Assembly: GCA_016713765.1 (NCBI GenBank) | Contig: JADJON010000003.1 | Span: 682,001 to 746,000, forward strand | Source: Bacteroidota bacterium | GTDB lineage: Bacteria > Bacteroidota > Bacteroidia > AKYH767-A > 2013-40CM-41-45 | Direction of reading: 5' to 3' | DNA: 64,000 nt | Part shown: in pieces, positions 19,988 to 29,276 of the stretch | How the letters are laid out: the number at the start of each line of letters is the position of its first letter | Position numbering within the stretch: the stretch's first letter is position 1 | The notes under the pieces: model-generated | Databases searched by the model: none | What the model was told of the DNA's origin: nothing | What the model saw: only the letters and a program-made list of their open reading frames with translations | Position numbers and translations under genes: made by a program

Positions 19988-21190
19988 TCAACGGGCGATG
20001 CCGCAGAAGTCGAGGATGATCTTACCGCTACCGGGATCAAGATTCCGGAATTCCTTGTGCGCGACGAGGTAGACAATGATATCCGCCTCTCCGACAGCCT
20101 TGAGCGTATCGGTGATCTCAAGTTCCGGGTGTTTGCGGAGATTGGGTTCCACGGCCATTACCCGGAATCGTTCCTTTTCCAGATCATGAAAGATCTCCAA
20201 TGCCGGAGATTCACGAAGATCGTCGATATCGGGTTTATAGCTCAGACCCATGCAGGCTATCACCGGCGCCCGTCCGTTCTTTTTCTTGAACTCGTTCGCC
20301 TGTGAACGGATCTTCTTCAATACCCAATCCCGCTTGTTATTGTTGATCTGACGGGCGAGCCGGATGATGCGCGCATCGGATGGGAATTCAGAAACAATGA
20401 ACCACGGATCGACCGCAATGCAGTGCCCCCCGACACCCGGCCCGGGGCGCAGGATCTTCACCCGTGGGTGCTTACTGGCAAGGTCGATGAGTTCATTCAC
20501 ATCGATCCCGGCTTTATCGCAGATGATGGAGAGCTCGTTCGCGAAGGCGATGTTCACATCGCGGTAGGCGTTCTCTACCAGTTTGCACATCTCGGCGGTC
20601 TTTGAGTTGGTCTTGTGCAAATTCCCTTTCACGAAGCGCCCATAAAACCGGACGGCCGCGTCGGTCGAAGCGGAATCGATACCACCGATCACCCGGTCGT
20701 TCTGCTGCAATTCATAAATGACACTACCCGGCAAAACACGTTCCGGGCAATAGGCGATGTGGATTTTTCCCTTGAGTTCGGGTCGATCCTTGAAAATGAG
20801 CTTTGCCATCTTCTCCGTCGTCCCGACCGGACTGGTGGATTCGATGATGAACAGGTTCCCGGCTCGCAACTGCGGCAGGATCATACGGGTTGCTTTCTCG
20901 ACATAGGCGAGGTCGGGCTCGTGGTCGCCTTTGAAAGGCGTGGGTACTGCGACGAGAAACACATCGGAGCTCTTCACACTGGTACTGGCAACCAGCAAAC
21001 CCTTTTGTACGGCATAATGCACAAGGCCTTCGAGGTCGGGTTCCACGATGTGGATCTTTCCTTTGTTGATCGTATCGACGACCTTTTTGTTGACATCCAC
21101 CCCTTGCACCGGAATTCCCTTGCTCGCGATCAAAGCCGCGGTCGGAAGTCCGATGTACCCCAAACCCATGATTGTTACCTGCGCAGACAT
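19988..21190 (-). CDS. wecC: UDP-N-acetyl-D-mannosamine dehydrogenase
   Basis: This cytoplasmic enzyme oxidises UDP-ManNAc twice with NAD to UDP-ManNAcA. The 400-residue product has the Rossmann start VTIMGLGYIGLPTAALIA, the substrate-binding middle region KLVENAYRDVNIAFANEL, and the catalytic cysteine in GPGVGGHCIAVDPWF near residue 255. It follows the epimerase gene wecB by 35 bases, so the two together would turn UDP-GlcNAc into UDP-ManNAcA for the polymer. A related UDP-sugar dehydrogenase specificity cannot be excluded from sequence alone, but the WecB pairing supports this one. Confidence 0.93.
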   Translation of the reverse strand: MSAQVTIMGLGYIGLPTAALIASKGIPVQGVDVNKKVVDTINKGKIHIVEPDLEGLVHYAVQKGLLVASTSVKSSDVFLVAVPTPFKGDHEPDLAYVEKATRMILPQLRAGNLFIIESTSPVGTTEKMAKLIFKDRPELKGKIHIAYCPERVLPGSVIYELQQNDRVIGGIDSASTDAAVRFYGRFVKGNLHKTNSKTAEMCKLVENAYRDVNIAFANELSIICDKAGIDVNELIDLASKHPRVKILRPGPGVGGHCIAVDPWFIVSEFPSDARIIRLARQINNNKRDWVLKKIRSQANEFKKKNGRAPVIACMGLSYKPDIDDLRESPALEIFHDLEKERFRVMAVEPNLRKHPELEITDTLKAVGEADIIVYLVAHKEFRNLDPGSGKIILDFCGIAR

Positions 21191-21225
21191 GCTATTCCTT
21201 CAATAGGATCCGGAGACCCCGTTTA

Positions 21226-22350
21226 TCAAATCAATTCGTTTACTTTTTCCACGATCTTCCTGCAGGCCGTGCCGTCTCCGTAAGGATTGACAGCTTTGGC
21301 CATGCGTTCATACTCCGTTTGATTAGTGAGGAGTTTGTGCAATTCCGTTTCGATCAATTCACGGTCAGTACCCACCAGTCGGGCCGTACCCGCATCCACA
21401 CCTTCCTGCCGTTCGGTGACGTTGCGCATCACCAGGACCGGTTTCCCAAGCGCCGGAGCCTCTTCCTGAAGTCCGCCCGAATCGGTCAGCACGACCGACG
21501 AACGGTTCATCAACCAGATGAAGTGCGGATAATCGAGCGGGCTGATCAGGTGAACATTCTCCAATCCTTGCAGGATCCTGTTGACCGGGTCCTGCACATT
21601 GGGATTGAGGTGTACCGGGTAAACGAATTCCACATCCGGATGGGCGATCGCGGTATTCCGGATCGCATGGCAGATCTGCTCAAAGGGTGCGCCGAAACTC
21701 TCCCGGCGGTGGCCGGTGATTAAAACCAACTTCCGGTCAAGGTTGACCCCGTTAAAGGCGGCACGAAAAAACGCTTCGCCTTTCGGTCGCAAGAGATCAA
21801 GACCCAGAAACAAAGCATCGATCACGGTATTCCCTACGTTGAAAACCTGTTGGGTGATCCCCTCCGCCGCCAGGTTCCGGTTCGATTGCTCCGTTGGTGT
21901 GAAGTGAATATCCGCCAGATGTCCCGCCATGATCCTGTTCATTTCTTCAGGATAGGGCGCATACTTATCCCCACTGCGCAGACCCGCTTCCACGTGAGCG
22001 ACCTTCACCTTTTTGTAATAAGCGGCCAAGGCTCCAATGAAAGAAGTCGTGGTATCGCCTTGTACAAATACAAGGTCCGGTTTCGCATCATCGAAAACCT
22101 GTTGCAAGGCCTTCAGGCCATCGGCTGTTACGTCGAACAGGGTCTGATTCGGCCGCATGATGTTCAAGTCATAGTCGGGTCGGATCGAGAAGAATTGCAA
22201 CACCTGGTCCAGCATTTCCCGGTGCTGCGCCGTCACGGCAACCTTGACGGTGAACCCGGGTCGCCATTGAAATTCACGGATCAGGGGAGCCAATTTGATG
22301 GCTTCCGGACGAGTTCCGAAGATGAATAACAGGCGTTTACCGGGTGACAT
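21226..22350 (-). CDS. wecB: UDP-N-acetylglucosamine 2-epimerase (non-hydrolysing)
   Basis: The 374-residue enzyme interconverts UDP-GlcNAc and UDP-ManNAc. It shows the family opening LFIFGTRPEAIKLAPLI, the conserved VQGDTTTSFIGALAAYY and HVEAGLRSGDKYAPYPEEMNR, and the C-terminal VLTDSGGLQEEAPALGKPVLVMR with RQEGVDAGTARLVG. Length and motifs match the non-hydrolysing class. It lies between wecA and wecC and would supply the mannosamine precursor. Confidence 0.95.
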   Translation of the reverse strand: MSPGKRLLFIFGTRPEAIKLAPLIREFQWRPGFTVKVAVTAQHREMLDQVLQFFSIRPDYDLNIMRPNQTLFDVTADGLKALQQVFDDAKPDLVFVQGDTTTSFIGALAAYYKKVKVAHVEAGLRSGDKYAPYPEEMNRIMAGHLADIHFTPTEQSNRNLAAEGITQQVFNVGNTVIDALFLGLDLLRPKGEAFFRAAFNGVNLDRKLVLITGHRRESFGAPFEQICHAIRNTAIAHPDVEFVYPVHLNPNVQDPVNRILQGLENVHLISPLDYPHFIWLMNRSSVVLTDSGGLQEEAPALGKPVLVMRNVTERQEGVDAGTARLVGTDRELIETELHKLLTNQTEYERMAKAVNPYGDGTACRKIVEKVNELI

Positions 22351-22359
22351 GAGTAGATT

Positions 22360-22375
22360 CCGGACCTAAGTCCGG
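22360..22375. repeat. Small inverted repeat between wecA and wecB
   Basis: CCGGAC-CTAA-GTCCGG is a perfect six-base stem with a four-base loop just upstream of wecB. No T-run follows on the minus strand, so it is not a standard terminator; it may be an operator or a small mRNA hairpin. Confidence 0.35.
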
Positions 22376-22412
22376 GACTTACCTTATACCAAAAGCAACG
22401 GTCAGGGTTGCA

Positions 22413-23465
22413 CTATTTCAGTGCAGAATCGCTGATTTTACGCCGCAAAAGCCAGTACGGAAGCTGAGAAAAGAGCAATCCCATCAGAAGGGTAATCAGA
22501 AAGGTTTGAGATGGCGACCCGATTCCCGAAGCGAACACGGTGAAGGATAAAAAGCCCAGGTTCACCACGAACAAGGTCAGGCTGACACGCCGATGTGACC
22601 AACCGAGTTCCAGCAATCGGTAATGGATATGGTAACGATCCGGTGAAAGGGGCGACTTTCCGGCAAACACGCGCAAGGTGATTACCCGAAGCAGGTCAAC
22701 GACCGGTACAATCAACAAGCCCAGGAGAATCGAAGGCAGCTGGCCGGCCGGGAGAAAATCCAGGTCAGGTGATAAAGCAAGCATCCGAATGGAAAAAACC
22801 GCGAGCAGAAGCCCAACCGGTAAAGAGCCGGCGTCCCCCATAAAGATCCTGGCGGGTTGCATGTTGAACGGAAGGAAACCAAGCAGTGCGCCGGCTAAGG
22901 ACGCAGCCATCAGCGCGAATAATTGATCACCTGCCAGGGAGAAGATGGCTACGAATGCAATCGAGGCCATGCCGCTCAGCAGTGCTGCTAAACCATCCGC
23001 GCCGTCGATGAAGTTAAAGGCGTTCATCACAAAAAGGACAAAGAGGACGGACAATGCAACGGACAGTCCGCCATCCAACAGATGCATCCCCAACAAGCCA
23101 TTCAAGTCATGCAACCGGTAACCGGCAGGTACGACTACGATCAAGGCTGCAACACCCTGGCCGGCGAGTTTGAGCTGTGGCCCGAGCGGCAGCAGGTCAT
23201 CGCGCAGTCCCATCAGGAAAACCACCAACAAGGCTGTTAGCAGGAAAAGTTGTTCAGGGACAAACCAGGGAGCAGACCAGAACAATACGGCAAGGAGAAA
23301 CGAGGAGACAATGCCAAGGCCGCCCAGGAGGGGAATGGGCCGCTGATGCAGTTTTCGCTGGTCGGGCAGATCAACAAATCCACGTTGCTGCGCGATCCGG
23401 ATCAGGACCGGCATGGCAGCCAGCGCAAGGACCAACGCTGTCAGGAAAGACTGAAACACGACCAT
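22413..23465 (-). CDS. wecA: Undecaprenyl-phosphate N-acetylaminosugar-1-phosphate transferase (WecA/TagO family)
   Basis: This membrane enzyme starts lipid-linked glycan synthesis by joining a sugar-1-phosphate, usually from UDP-GlcNAc, to undecaprenyl phosphate. The 350-residue protein has about ten helices, the [18 protein letters not shown] opening, the catalytic [16 protein letters not shown] near residue 154, [15 protein letters not shown], and the cytoplasmic [20 protein letters not shown] loop. It heads the wec sub-block and is a strong candidate for the initiating enzyme of the whole locus. Confidence 0.92.
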   Translation of the reverse strand: MVVFQSFLTALVLALAAMPVLIRIAQQRGFVDLPDQRKLHQRPIPLLGGLGIVSSFLLAVLFWSAPWFVPEQLFLLTALLVVFLMGLRDDLLPLGPQLKLAGQGVAALIVVVPAGYRLHDLNGLLGMHLLDGGLSVALSVLFVLFVMNAFNFIDGADGLAALLSGMASIAFVAIFSLAGDQLFALMAASLAGALLGFLPFNMQPARIFMGDAGSLPVGLLLAVFSIRMLALSPDLDFLPAGQLPSILLGLLIVPVVDLLRVITLRVFAGKSPLSPDRYHIHYRLLELGWSHRRVSLTLFVVNLGFLSFTVFASGIGSPSQTFLITLLMGLLFSQLPYWLLRRKISDSALK

Positions 23466-23473
23466 TCGGGATA

Positions 23474-23481
23474 CGAAGGTA
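23474..23481 (-). promoter_or_regulatory. Possible promoter box TACCTTCG before wecA
   Basis: One mismatch from TAnnTTTG, eight bases before the wecA start on the minus strand. No good -33 element lies at the expected 20-base distance, so this is only a candidate for an internal start within the polysaccharide locus. Confidence 0.35.
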
Positions 23482-23529
23482 AAGCAACGGAACCAAAGTG
23501 GATGTTAAAGTGAAAAGTACCGGACAACA

Positions 23530-25128
23530 CTAAAAATCGAAGTAGTGCTGATCCAGGCTGGTACGCAAACCGAAGAATATCAACTGCGTTGCCTGTGTGC
23601 CGTCATCGTTGGATCGTTCCCGTTGGGTCAGTCCGGCTTCCAGCACCAATCCCGTTGCCGGGTTGATGCAATAGGACAATTTCCCGGTGAAGGCGGTGAG
23701 GTTGGTGCGCAGGCCCTGGTACATGCGGTTCCCATATTCACCCTGACGCGTTTCATAACTTTTGAAAATGTCGTTACCCAAATTACTGGTTCCGGTATCC
23801 TGTCCGGAAACCGCGTATTGGAACCGCACTTCAACTCCGAAAGAACGCCAGCGGTAATTGGCAAAAGCCAGCCACTCCGTAAAGTCAGCTCCCAACGGAT
23901 GGGCCAGCGGCTGGTTCGCATGCGTGTAATCCTGAAAATTCGTTCGATGCTGGTACGTGAACGGGCGAACAAAATTGATCTCCGACTGAAATCCCAGTGC
24001 AGGAACGCCGAAAAGATCGAATCCCTTATAACCGAATTGAAGTCCCTGTTTGTTTCCCCACCAACCCTTGCCGGCCCTCACCTCGTCCAACAGGAATTCG
24101 TCGAGCAACAACTGCCCGTACACGACATGGCCCTTGTGGATATTCCAACGGACATTGAGACCCAGCAGTGCATTGTCAGGTGAATCCAGCGAATTCTCCA
24201 CAGGGCGCAGGAAGAGCATCGGATTCAGGTAATGCAGTTCAAATCCGCGATATGCCGCGGGCTTCCATAAGACACCCTCAAACAAACTCAGGTTCAAACG
24301 ATTCATCCGACCGACATTGACACTCAGGTAGTGGATCGTTGCGTACTTTCGAAAGTATCCCGAATTGTCGTCGTGCGGTTCCCGCATATTCTGCAAGACG
24401 GTATAATAAACGGCATAGCGGAATTTCCAAAAAGACATTTGGGCACGAAAAAACGGATAACTGTAGGCATTGTCTGACAACAACAACGAACGATACCCAT
24501 CACCCAGAAAGTTCTTATCGGTAGCCAGCAGGAAATCGAAATGCTCGTTCAACCGATAACCAAGGCCGCCAACCGCCTGACTAAAATCGAATGTTTCCGA
24601 TTCGAGGAATTTCACTTTTCCCTGTCCCGGCACAACCGAGTCCCGCCTTACCAGGCTGTCGACATAATTCACGAATCGCTCCTGATTCTCGTAGAAGCGC
24701 GTGTAGAAATAGAATTTGTCTTTATAGTCGCCTTGCACCATCACACCACGCGTGTTGGTGAATACATTTCGGCCCTGCTCCTGTTCCCGTCCCATTCGAA
24801 GGTTGACAATCGGATCAATGTCCAATCGAAAATCATCTTGCCGTACCTGGAATAGATGTTCTTTCCGGAGCTTGCGCCCGAACCAGGTCGATAGCCATCG
24901 CGCATCCCTACCATGATACTGCCGCAATGAATCATACGGCATGATGTTCCGAAGCTCGCATGCCATATATGGCCTGACGGAAGTATAGAACCCGGTAGTG
25001 TCAACGGAAAGGAACCCTCCGGTCAGTATAGCCCAATCCCGGTGCATGGGTGAAAAAAACTCCTGAGCCTTCAGCGGGAGCAGGCTTACATAGAGCGGGA
25101 TAAAAACCAAAAGGAATCGCAGGCGCAT
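23530..25128 (-). CDS. Outer-membrane barrel, capsule-assembly Wzi/RemB-like
   Basis: The 532-residue reading begins with a signal peptide (MRLRFLLVFIPLYVSLLPLKAQ) and is then rich in alternating aromatic beta strands. Segments such as GFELHYLNPMLFLRPVENSLDSPDNALLGLNVRWN, LLDEFLLDEVRAGKGWWGNKQG and HANQPLAHPLGADFTEW resemble the Wzi capsule-assembly family. That family in this phylum includes the gliding-associated RemB. Such barrels hold or guide surface polysaccharide. The frame is open 21 codons further upstream, overlapping the deacetylase gene. The ATG at 25128 starts exactly at the signal peptide and leaves 17 bases, so I chose it. Confidence 0.8.
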   Translation of the reverse strand: MRLRFLLVFIPLYVSLLPLKAQEFFSPMHRDWAILTGGFLSVDTTGFYTSVRPYMACELRNIMPYDSLRQYHGRDARWLSTWFGRKLRKEHLFQVRQDDFRLDIDPIVNLRMGREQEQGRNVFTNTRGVMVQGDYKDKFYFYTRFYENQERFVNYVDSLVRRDSVVPGQGKVKFLESETFDFSQAVGGLGYRLNEHFDFLLATDKNFLGDGYRSLLLSDNAYSYPFFRAQMSFWKFRYAVYYTVLQNMREPHDDNSGYFRKYATIHYLSVNVGRMNRLNLSLFEGVLWKPAAYRGFELHYLNPMLFLRPVENSLDSPDNALLGLNVRWNIHKGHVVYGQLLLDEFLLDEVRAGKGWWGNKQGLQFGYKGFDLFGVPALGFQSEINFVRPFTYQHRTNFQDYTHANQPLAHPLGADFTEWLAFANYRWRSFGVEVRFQYAVSGQDTGTSNLGNDIFKSYETRQGEYGNRMYQGLRTNLTAFTGKLSYCINPATGLVLEAGLTQRERSNDDGTQATQLIFFGLRTSLDQHYFDF

Positions 25129-25145
25129 GCTGAAAGGTAGATAAA

Positions 25146-26018
25146 TCAACGGAAAAGTTCCTCGTGCCGGAAGACGGGTCGATCCGACCAATCGATCGTC
25201 CGGTCAGCTGTTTCGATGGATGAGAATTCGAAGTCCAGTATGTACTGCCTGAATTTCGCCGGTGCCGTGCGTAAGCCGGTATAGGACATCCACTGGCGCT
25301 TTACCGGCAATGAAGACAATACCGGCTGGTCCGGATCGAAATCGCGCGGATGGAAATAGGTCATTGTATAATCGGCACGCGCAGTAAATCGTCGGATCAG
25401 CGGATACGGCAATAACCGGAAGTATCCACCTCCGCTGAATACTAATCTACGACCTGCTATGGTTTGATACATCAGCGGAAACTCCCGGATCTGCCAACCG
25501 TCTCCCTGAACGATAAACGGCTTGCTCCATTGCGCTCCCGGAAGTCCGCCATGATTGCGGGCAGCCGGGAAGATCGATCCATCGATTTCAATTCCCGCAT
25601 GAGCAAGCTCTTCGAAAAACCAGGGCGTGGCTTTCGTAACAGAGAAGCCTCCGGCCCGATAGACCGATACGTCACGACCGATGGCCTGTCGGATGCATTC
25701 CAGACACCTGCGTGTATCCTCGCGAAAACTTTTACGATCGGACTTGTACACTAACTGGTGGGCATACCCGTGCGCGGCTATATCATGTTCCGCAGCGATC
25801 CTACGGACCAGTTCCGGATATCGTTCCGCCACCCAGCCCAGCACGAACCAGGTTGAACGGACCTTCCTTTCACGCAACCAGTTCAGGATGCGCTCGGTAT
25901 TCCGCTCGATGCGGGATGGGAAGGAGATCCATTGTTCCGGTCGTTCCGTTTCCGGATGGTCCAGGATGTGGTACCAGTCTTCCAGGTCGAATGTCAGTAG
26001 CCGCAACGAGGGTTTCAC
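25146..26018 (-). CDS. Polysaccharide deacetylase (NodB fold, DUF3473 tail)
   Basis: The NodB-type fold is shown by LTFDLEDWYHI (the metal-binding Asp region) close to the start, STWFVLGWVAERYPELV, and DIAAHGYAHQL with the two metal histidines. The tail (FPLMYQTIAGRRLVFSGGGYFRLLPYPLIRR and YFHPRDFDPDQP) is that of the DUF3473 type found in exopolysaccharide loci. It would remove N- or O-acetyl groups from the glycan. I place the start at the GTG at 26018, whose GTGA overlaps the stop of the preceding gene by four bases (290 residues). An ATG at 26051 would add 11 residues but overlaps that gene by 37 bases. Confidence 0.88.
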   Translation of the reverse strand: MKPSLRLLTFDLEDWYHILDHPETERPEQWISFPSRIERNTERILNWLRERKVRSTWFVLGWVAERYPELVRRIAAEHDIAAHGYAHQLVYKSDRKSFREDTRRCLECIRQAIGRDVSVYRAGGFSVTKATPWFFEELAHAGIEIDGSIFPAARNHGGLPGAQWSKPFIVQGDGWQIREFPLMYQTIAGRRLVFSGGGYFRLLPYPLIRRFTARADYTMTYFHPRDFDPDQPVLSSLPVKRQWMSYTGLRTAPAKFRQYILDFEFSSIETADRTIDWSDRPVFRHEELFR

Positions 26019-27085
26019 AAGACGTCGTAGTCCCCAAAAGTAAGAAACCACGACCGCAAGTCCGTCGGTATCCCAGAACTGGACTGAGGGATGTGGGTAC
26101 GCAGGATCATATTCAGGGGTTGAGGTAAAAATCGTACCGGCACACGATAAAATCCTTCAGCGATCAGTTGATCCGCTTCTTCCGATGCAGGGACGGCTGC
26201 AGCGACAACGGTTTCGAGACCCGATGCCTGAAATCGTCCGATGGCAAAACGGAATAGCTCTGCCAGCGCCGACATCGTATCGGGCAGGCATCCGAAGTCT
26301 ACCAACACGCCACTGCGCAAGCCGGACAATTCGAGTGCGCGTATGACGACGAACCCCAGCATACGTGTCCGACCAGGATCGGTGATGCGGAGAAAACGAT
26401 AGTGGCGCGTCGGGCACTGTTGGTACCGCCACATTAAATAAGCCGATGTGCGGTGGGTGGTCGCCAGCTTGCTTTCATGAAAATGCCGGAAGAACGTTTC
26501 GGACAATGCCCCCGGTTCCCAATCTTCAATACAGTATTCTTTGCTCCGGTAAAGACAAGGTGACGGTAAGGCAATGGGAAGGTCGGAACCCTTCCGCTTT
26601 CTGGTACGACTTACCAATCGCCTGAGGATACCCGTCCATCGCAAGGGCATTGCCAGGAATTCGAGATTGCCCAGTGACCGGAATTCCAATCGCCCGACAA
26701 AGCCCGAATGCGATTGCCTGTTCGGAAAACCGATGGTGAATGCCAGTCCCTCCTGTTGACAGGCCGAATAGGTTGCTTCAGCGAGCCGAACAAACCAACC
26801 TTCGCCCCGATGCATCGGATCCGTCAGCGTATTGACCGATAGCGATCCCATGACAGGTGCTCCGCTGATCCAATAAGTGTGCGGCACGACCAGATACTGG
26901 GCAGCGACCCCTTGATCCGACTGTCCAAGATGCAGCAGAACAGGGCCATCCGGATTCCTGCGATATTGCCAATCAAGGTAATCCTCGCTGGTCAGTTCCT
27001 GCCCTGGATAAGTGGTCGCTGCAAGACGAAGGAGGGGCGCCAGGCTATCCCCGACTCTCCAACGAGCGATCTGATCGGCATTCAT
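26015..27085 (-). CDS. GNAT-like acyltransferase
   Basis: The 356-residue product has the opening of GNAT-type proteins seen in polysaccharide loci (YLDWQYRRNPDGPVLLHLG; QYLVVPHTYWISG). MGSLSVNTLTDPMHRGEGWFVRLAEATY near residues 80-105 gives the acyl-CoA-binding turn. The C-terminal half (HRTSAYLMWRYQQCPTRHYRF) repeats a similar layout. It may acylate a sugar or lipid-linked intermediate. It overlaps both neighbours by four bases (27082-27085 and 26015-26018), so translation is probably coupled. The substrate is unknown, and the family assignment is from motif shape rather than close likeness. Confidence 0.7.
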   Translation of the reverse strand: MNADQIARWRVGDSLAPLLRLAATTYPGQELTSEDYLDWQYRRNPDGPVLLHLGQSDQGVAAQYLVVPHTYWISGAPVMGSLSVNTLTDPMHRGEGWFVRLAEATYSACQQEGLAFTIGFPNRQSHSGFVGRLEFRSLGNLEFLAMPLRWTGILRRLVSRTRKRKGSDLPIALPSPCLYRSKEYCIEDWEPGALSETFFRHFHESKLATTHRTSAYLMWRYQQCPTRHYRFLRITDPGRTRMLGFVVIRALELSGLRSGVLVDFGCLPDTMSALAELFRFAIGRFQASGLETVVAAAVPASEEADQLIAEGFYRVPVRFLPQPLNMILRTHIPQSSSGIPTDLRSWFLTFGDYDVL

Positions 27086-28161
27086 CGTCCCGCAAGTTCG
27101 AACAATTCCAAATACTGGTCCACAATCCGTTCCCAGCTATAGCGCTCCTGAGCCAGTTGCAACATTTGCAGGCGTGCAGCCTGTCGCTGTCCGGCAGATT
27201 GCTGTTCCAGTTCAATCAGCTTCGACGACAGTTCCCGGTCGCTCGAGAAGTAAATTGCTGCACCAGCCGTTGTCTCCCGGTTGAACGGATTATCATGGCA
27301 AAGACAGACTGCCGCAGCCGCCATCGCCTCCACCAGGGCCGGATTCGTTCCACCTACCGAATGTCCATGCAGGTAGGCGAAAGCGTGAAAGCGCAGGGCC
27401 GCCAATACCATCTTGTCATACACGGGGCCGATAAACAAGATCCTTTCCCGATCCGCCTGGCTTAAAAAATCATAGAGCATTTCTTTCCCGGTGGACCCTA
27501 CGATGACCAGATGCTTCGGGGTACCTGAATCGGACCATGCACGCGCTATCATGGCCAGGTTATTCTCCGGCACCGGTCTGGCCACCACGAGGTAATACTC
27601 GCCAGGCACGAGCGATTCCGACAACAGCGAACGATCCGCAACAGTCACAATATCCGCTCCATACATGATCGTACGCAGCAAGCCCTTATGCTCCAACTCC
27701 TCACGCCAATAAGCGGAGACGGCCGCCGAATCTGAAACGACCGGGGCGGAACTACGACACAACAATCTCTGCGCTTTCCGAACATACCATTTCTTCAAGC
27801 TGGAAAATTTGTCCCGAAGATGCTCCAGTCCGTCGACGTGCGTGATGCGAACGCCTTCCTTCATTGGATAGAGCGAATAGAATGGCGCCCCCCCCACTCC
27901 ACAGACCAATACGCGATCAAATCCCTGTCTGGAAAGTCGAAGACTTTCCAGGTAGAACAGTACGGGGTGATCCTGCTTCTGAAAGCGGGTAGGAATTCTT
28001 TTAATTCCCTGCCACCGATCATGCGCCGAACCGGAATTTCCAATCACGGTTACATCATGCCCGCGCGCATGAAGTCCGAGCGCAAGACGCTCGGCCAGCG
28101 TTTCAAAACCGCCATAGGCTGCGGGGATGCCGCGGGTACCCACGATCGCGATGCGCATCAT
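27082..28161 (-). CDS. DUF1972-type glycosyltransferase
   Basis: The 359-residue reading starts RIAIVGTRGIPAAYGGFETLAERLA, the signature of DUF1972 glycosyltransferases, often rhamnosyltransferases. It continues with a GT-B donor domain: YYLVVARPVPENNLAMIARAW, ILFIGPVYD and the SVGGTNPALVEAMAAAAVCLC region with the EX7E-like glutamate. The ATG at 28161 overlaps the stop of the preceding gene as ATGA and is followed by a second ATG. The frame is open for 13 more codons upstream, but that would overlap the neighbour. The sugar donor is not certain. Confidence 0.87.
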   Translation of the reverse strand: MMRIAIVGTRGIPAAYGGFETLAERLALGLHARGHDVTVIGNSGSAHDRWQGIKRIPTRFQKQDHPVLFYLESLRLSRQGFDRVLVCGVGGAPFYSLYPMKEGVRITHVDGLEHLRDKFSSLKKWYVRKAQRLLCRSSAPVVSDSAAVSAYWREELEHKGLLRTIMYGADIVTVADRSLLSESLVPGEYYLVVARPVPENNLAMIARAWSDSGTPKHLVIVGSTGKEMLYDFLSQADRERILFIGPVYDKMVLAALRFHAFAYLHGHSVGGTNPALVEAMAAAAVCLCHDNPFNRETTAGAAIYFSSDRELSSKLIELEQQSAGQRQAARLQMLQLAQERYSWERIVDQYLELFELAGR

Positions 28162-29276
28162 GCCAGCAAGTTGGAAAATTCCCGCGCAATATCCTTCCAA
28201 TTATGGTCGCGCACCAATCGCTTGCGACCACCCTCCGACAAGGATGAACGGAGTGAACCGTCATCCTTCAAACGCATGATGGCCTTCATGAGGGCTTGTC
28301 GATCACCTGCCGGAACGAAGAGCGCGTCCGACCCCTCCGCTGCCACCTCCCGAAATGCAGGCAGATCGGAAAGTACTACTGGTATTCCTTCACACCAGGC
28401 GCGGAGCAAGACTCCGCTCTGGTAGACACGACTGTATGGCAAGACTACAACATCGGCAGACTGGAAAAACGAACTGACCGCTTCGGGAGGAATTGAATGA
28501 AGAAAAAGTCGGGCACGCCCTTCACGCTCGAGCGCTTGCAAATCCCTGATCACAGACCCTTTCATACCAGGCCGAGTCCGTCCGGCGACCAACAACTTCA
28601 CATCGGGCGGCAACGATGCCATCGCACCAATTACGGTTTCCAAACCCTTCGTCGGTTTAATCATGCCGAAAAACAGGATCGTGAACGCCTTTTCCTGACC
28701 AACCCTGAATGACTCTTTCCCGATAACAGGCGCTTCCTCACCCGGAAATTCCGCGACCTGACCGTGTGGAATGACCCTGATCTTTTCGCCCAACTTGTTG
28801 CCTGAAATACGCAACAACTCATCACGACTATATCGGTTATGGACGACCATCCGGTCCAAACCATGCTGAACGATGTTCAGCAATCGCCGATTGTTCGTGG
28901 GCCGGACAAACCCTTCAACATCGTGGACGATACCGATGAGATAAAAACCCATCCGCCGGGCTTTTCGCACCAGCCAGGCGTCGAACTGGTTGAAATGAAA
29001 CAAGTGGATGATCAGCGTTCCTACGTGATCAGTCTTACACTTCCTCAAAACTTGAAGATATCTGAAATACAAGGCCGCCAAATTCCACCAACGCACTTCT
29101 CCACGCCCGAAACTATTAAATGACCGCACGCGGCTTTCATCGCTGGTGAAATTGGAATGTATATCCACTTCATTTCCGAGTTCCGCTAATCCTCGCGCCA
29201 AACCGAGATCATAGTGATCCATCCCCGCCTTCATGCCCACCGGATCCAGGATAGCAAGCCTGCCACGCGATTTCAT
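28158..29276 (-). CDS. Glycosyltransferase family 4
   Basis: This is a GT-B sugar transferase of 372 residues. It has ILDPVGMKAGMDHYDLGLARGLAELG at the start and the donor-side segments FTILFFGMIKPTKGLETVIGAMASL, LLVAGRTRPGMKGSV and ADVVVLPYSRVYQSGVLLRAWCEGIPVVLSDLPAFREV. I place the start at the ATG at 29276, which overlaps the sulfotransferase stop by four bases (ATGA); another ATG lies three codons upstream. It lies between the sulfotransferase and the DUF1972 enzyme. Donor and acceptor are unknown. Confidence 0.87.
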   Translation of the reverse strand: MKSRGRLAILDPVGMKAGMDHYDLGLARGLAELGNEVDIHSNFTSDESRVRSFNSFGRGEVRWWNLAALYFRYLQVLRKCKTDHVGTLIIHLFHFNQFDAWLVRKARRMGFYLIGIVHDVEGFVRPTNNRRLLNIVQHGLDRMVVHNRYSRDELLRISGNKLGEKIRVIPHGQVAEFPGEEAPVIGKESFRVGQEKAFTILFFGMIKPTKGLETVIGAMASLPPDVKLLVAGRTRPGMKGSVIRDLQALEREGRARLFLHSIPPEAVSSFFQSADVVVLPYSRVYQSGVLLRAWCEGIPVVLSDLPAFREVAAEGSDALFVPAGDRQALMKAIMRLKDDGSLRSSLSEGGRKRLVRDHNWKDIAREFSNLLA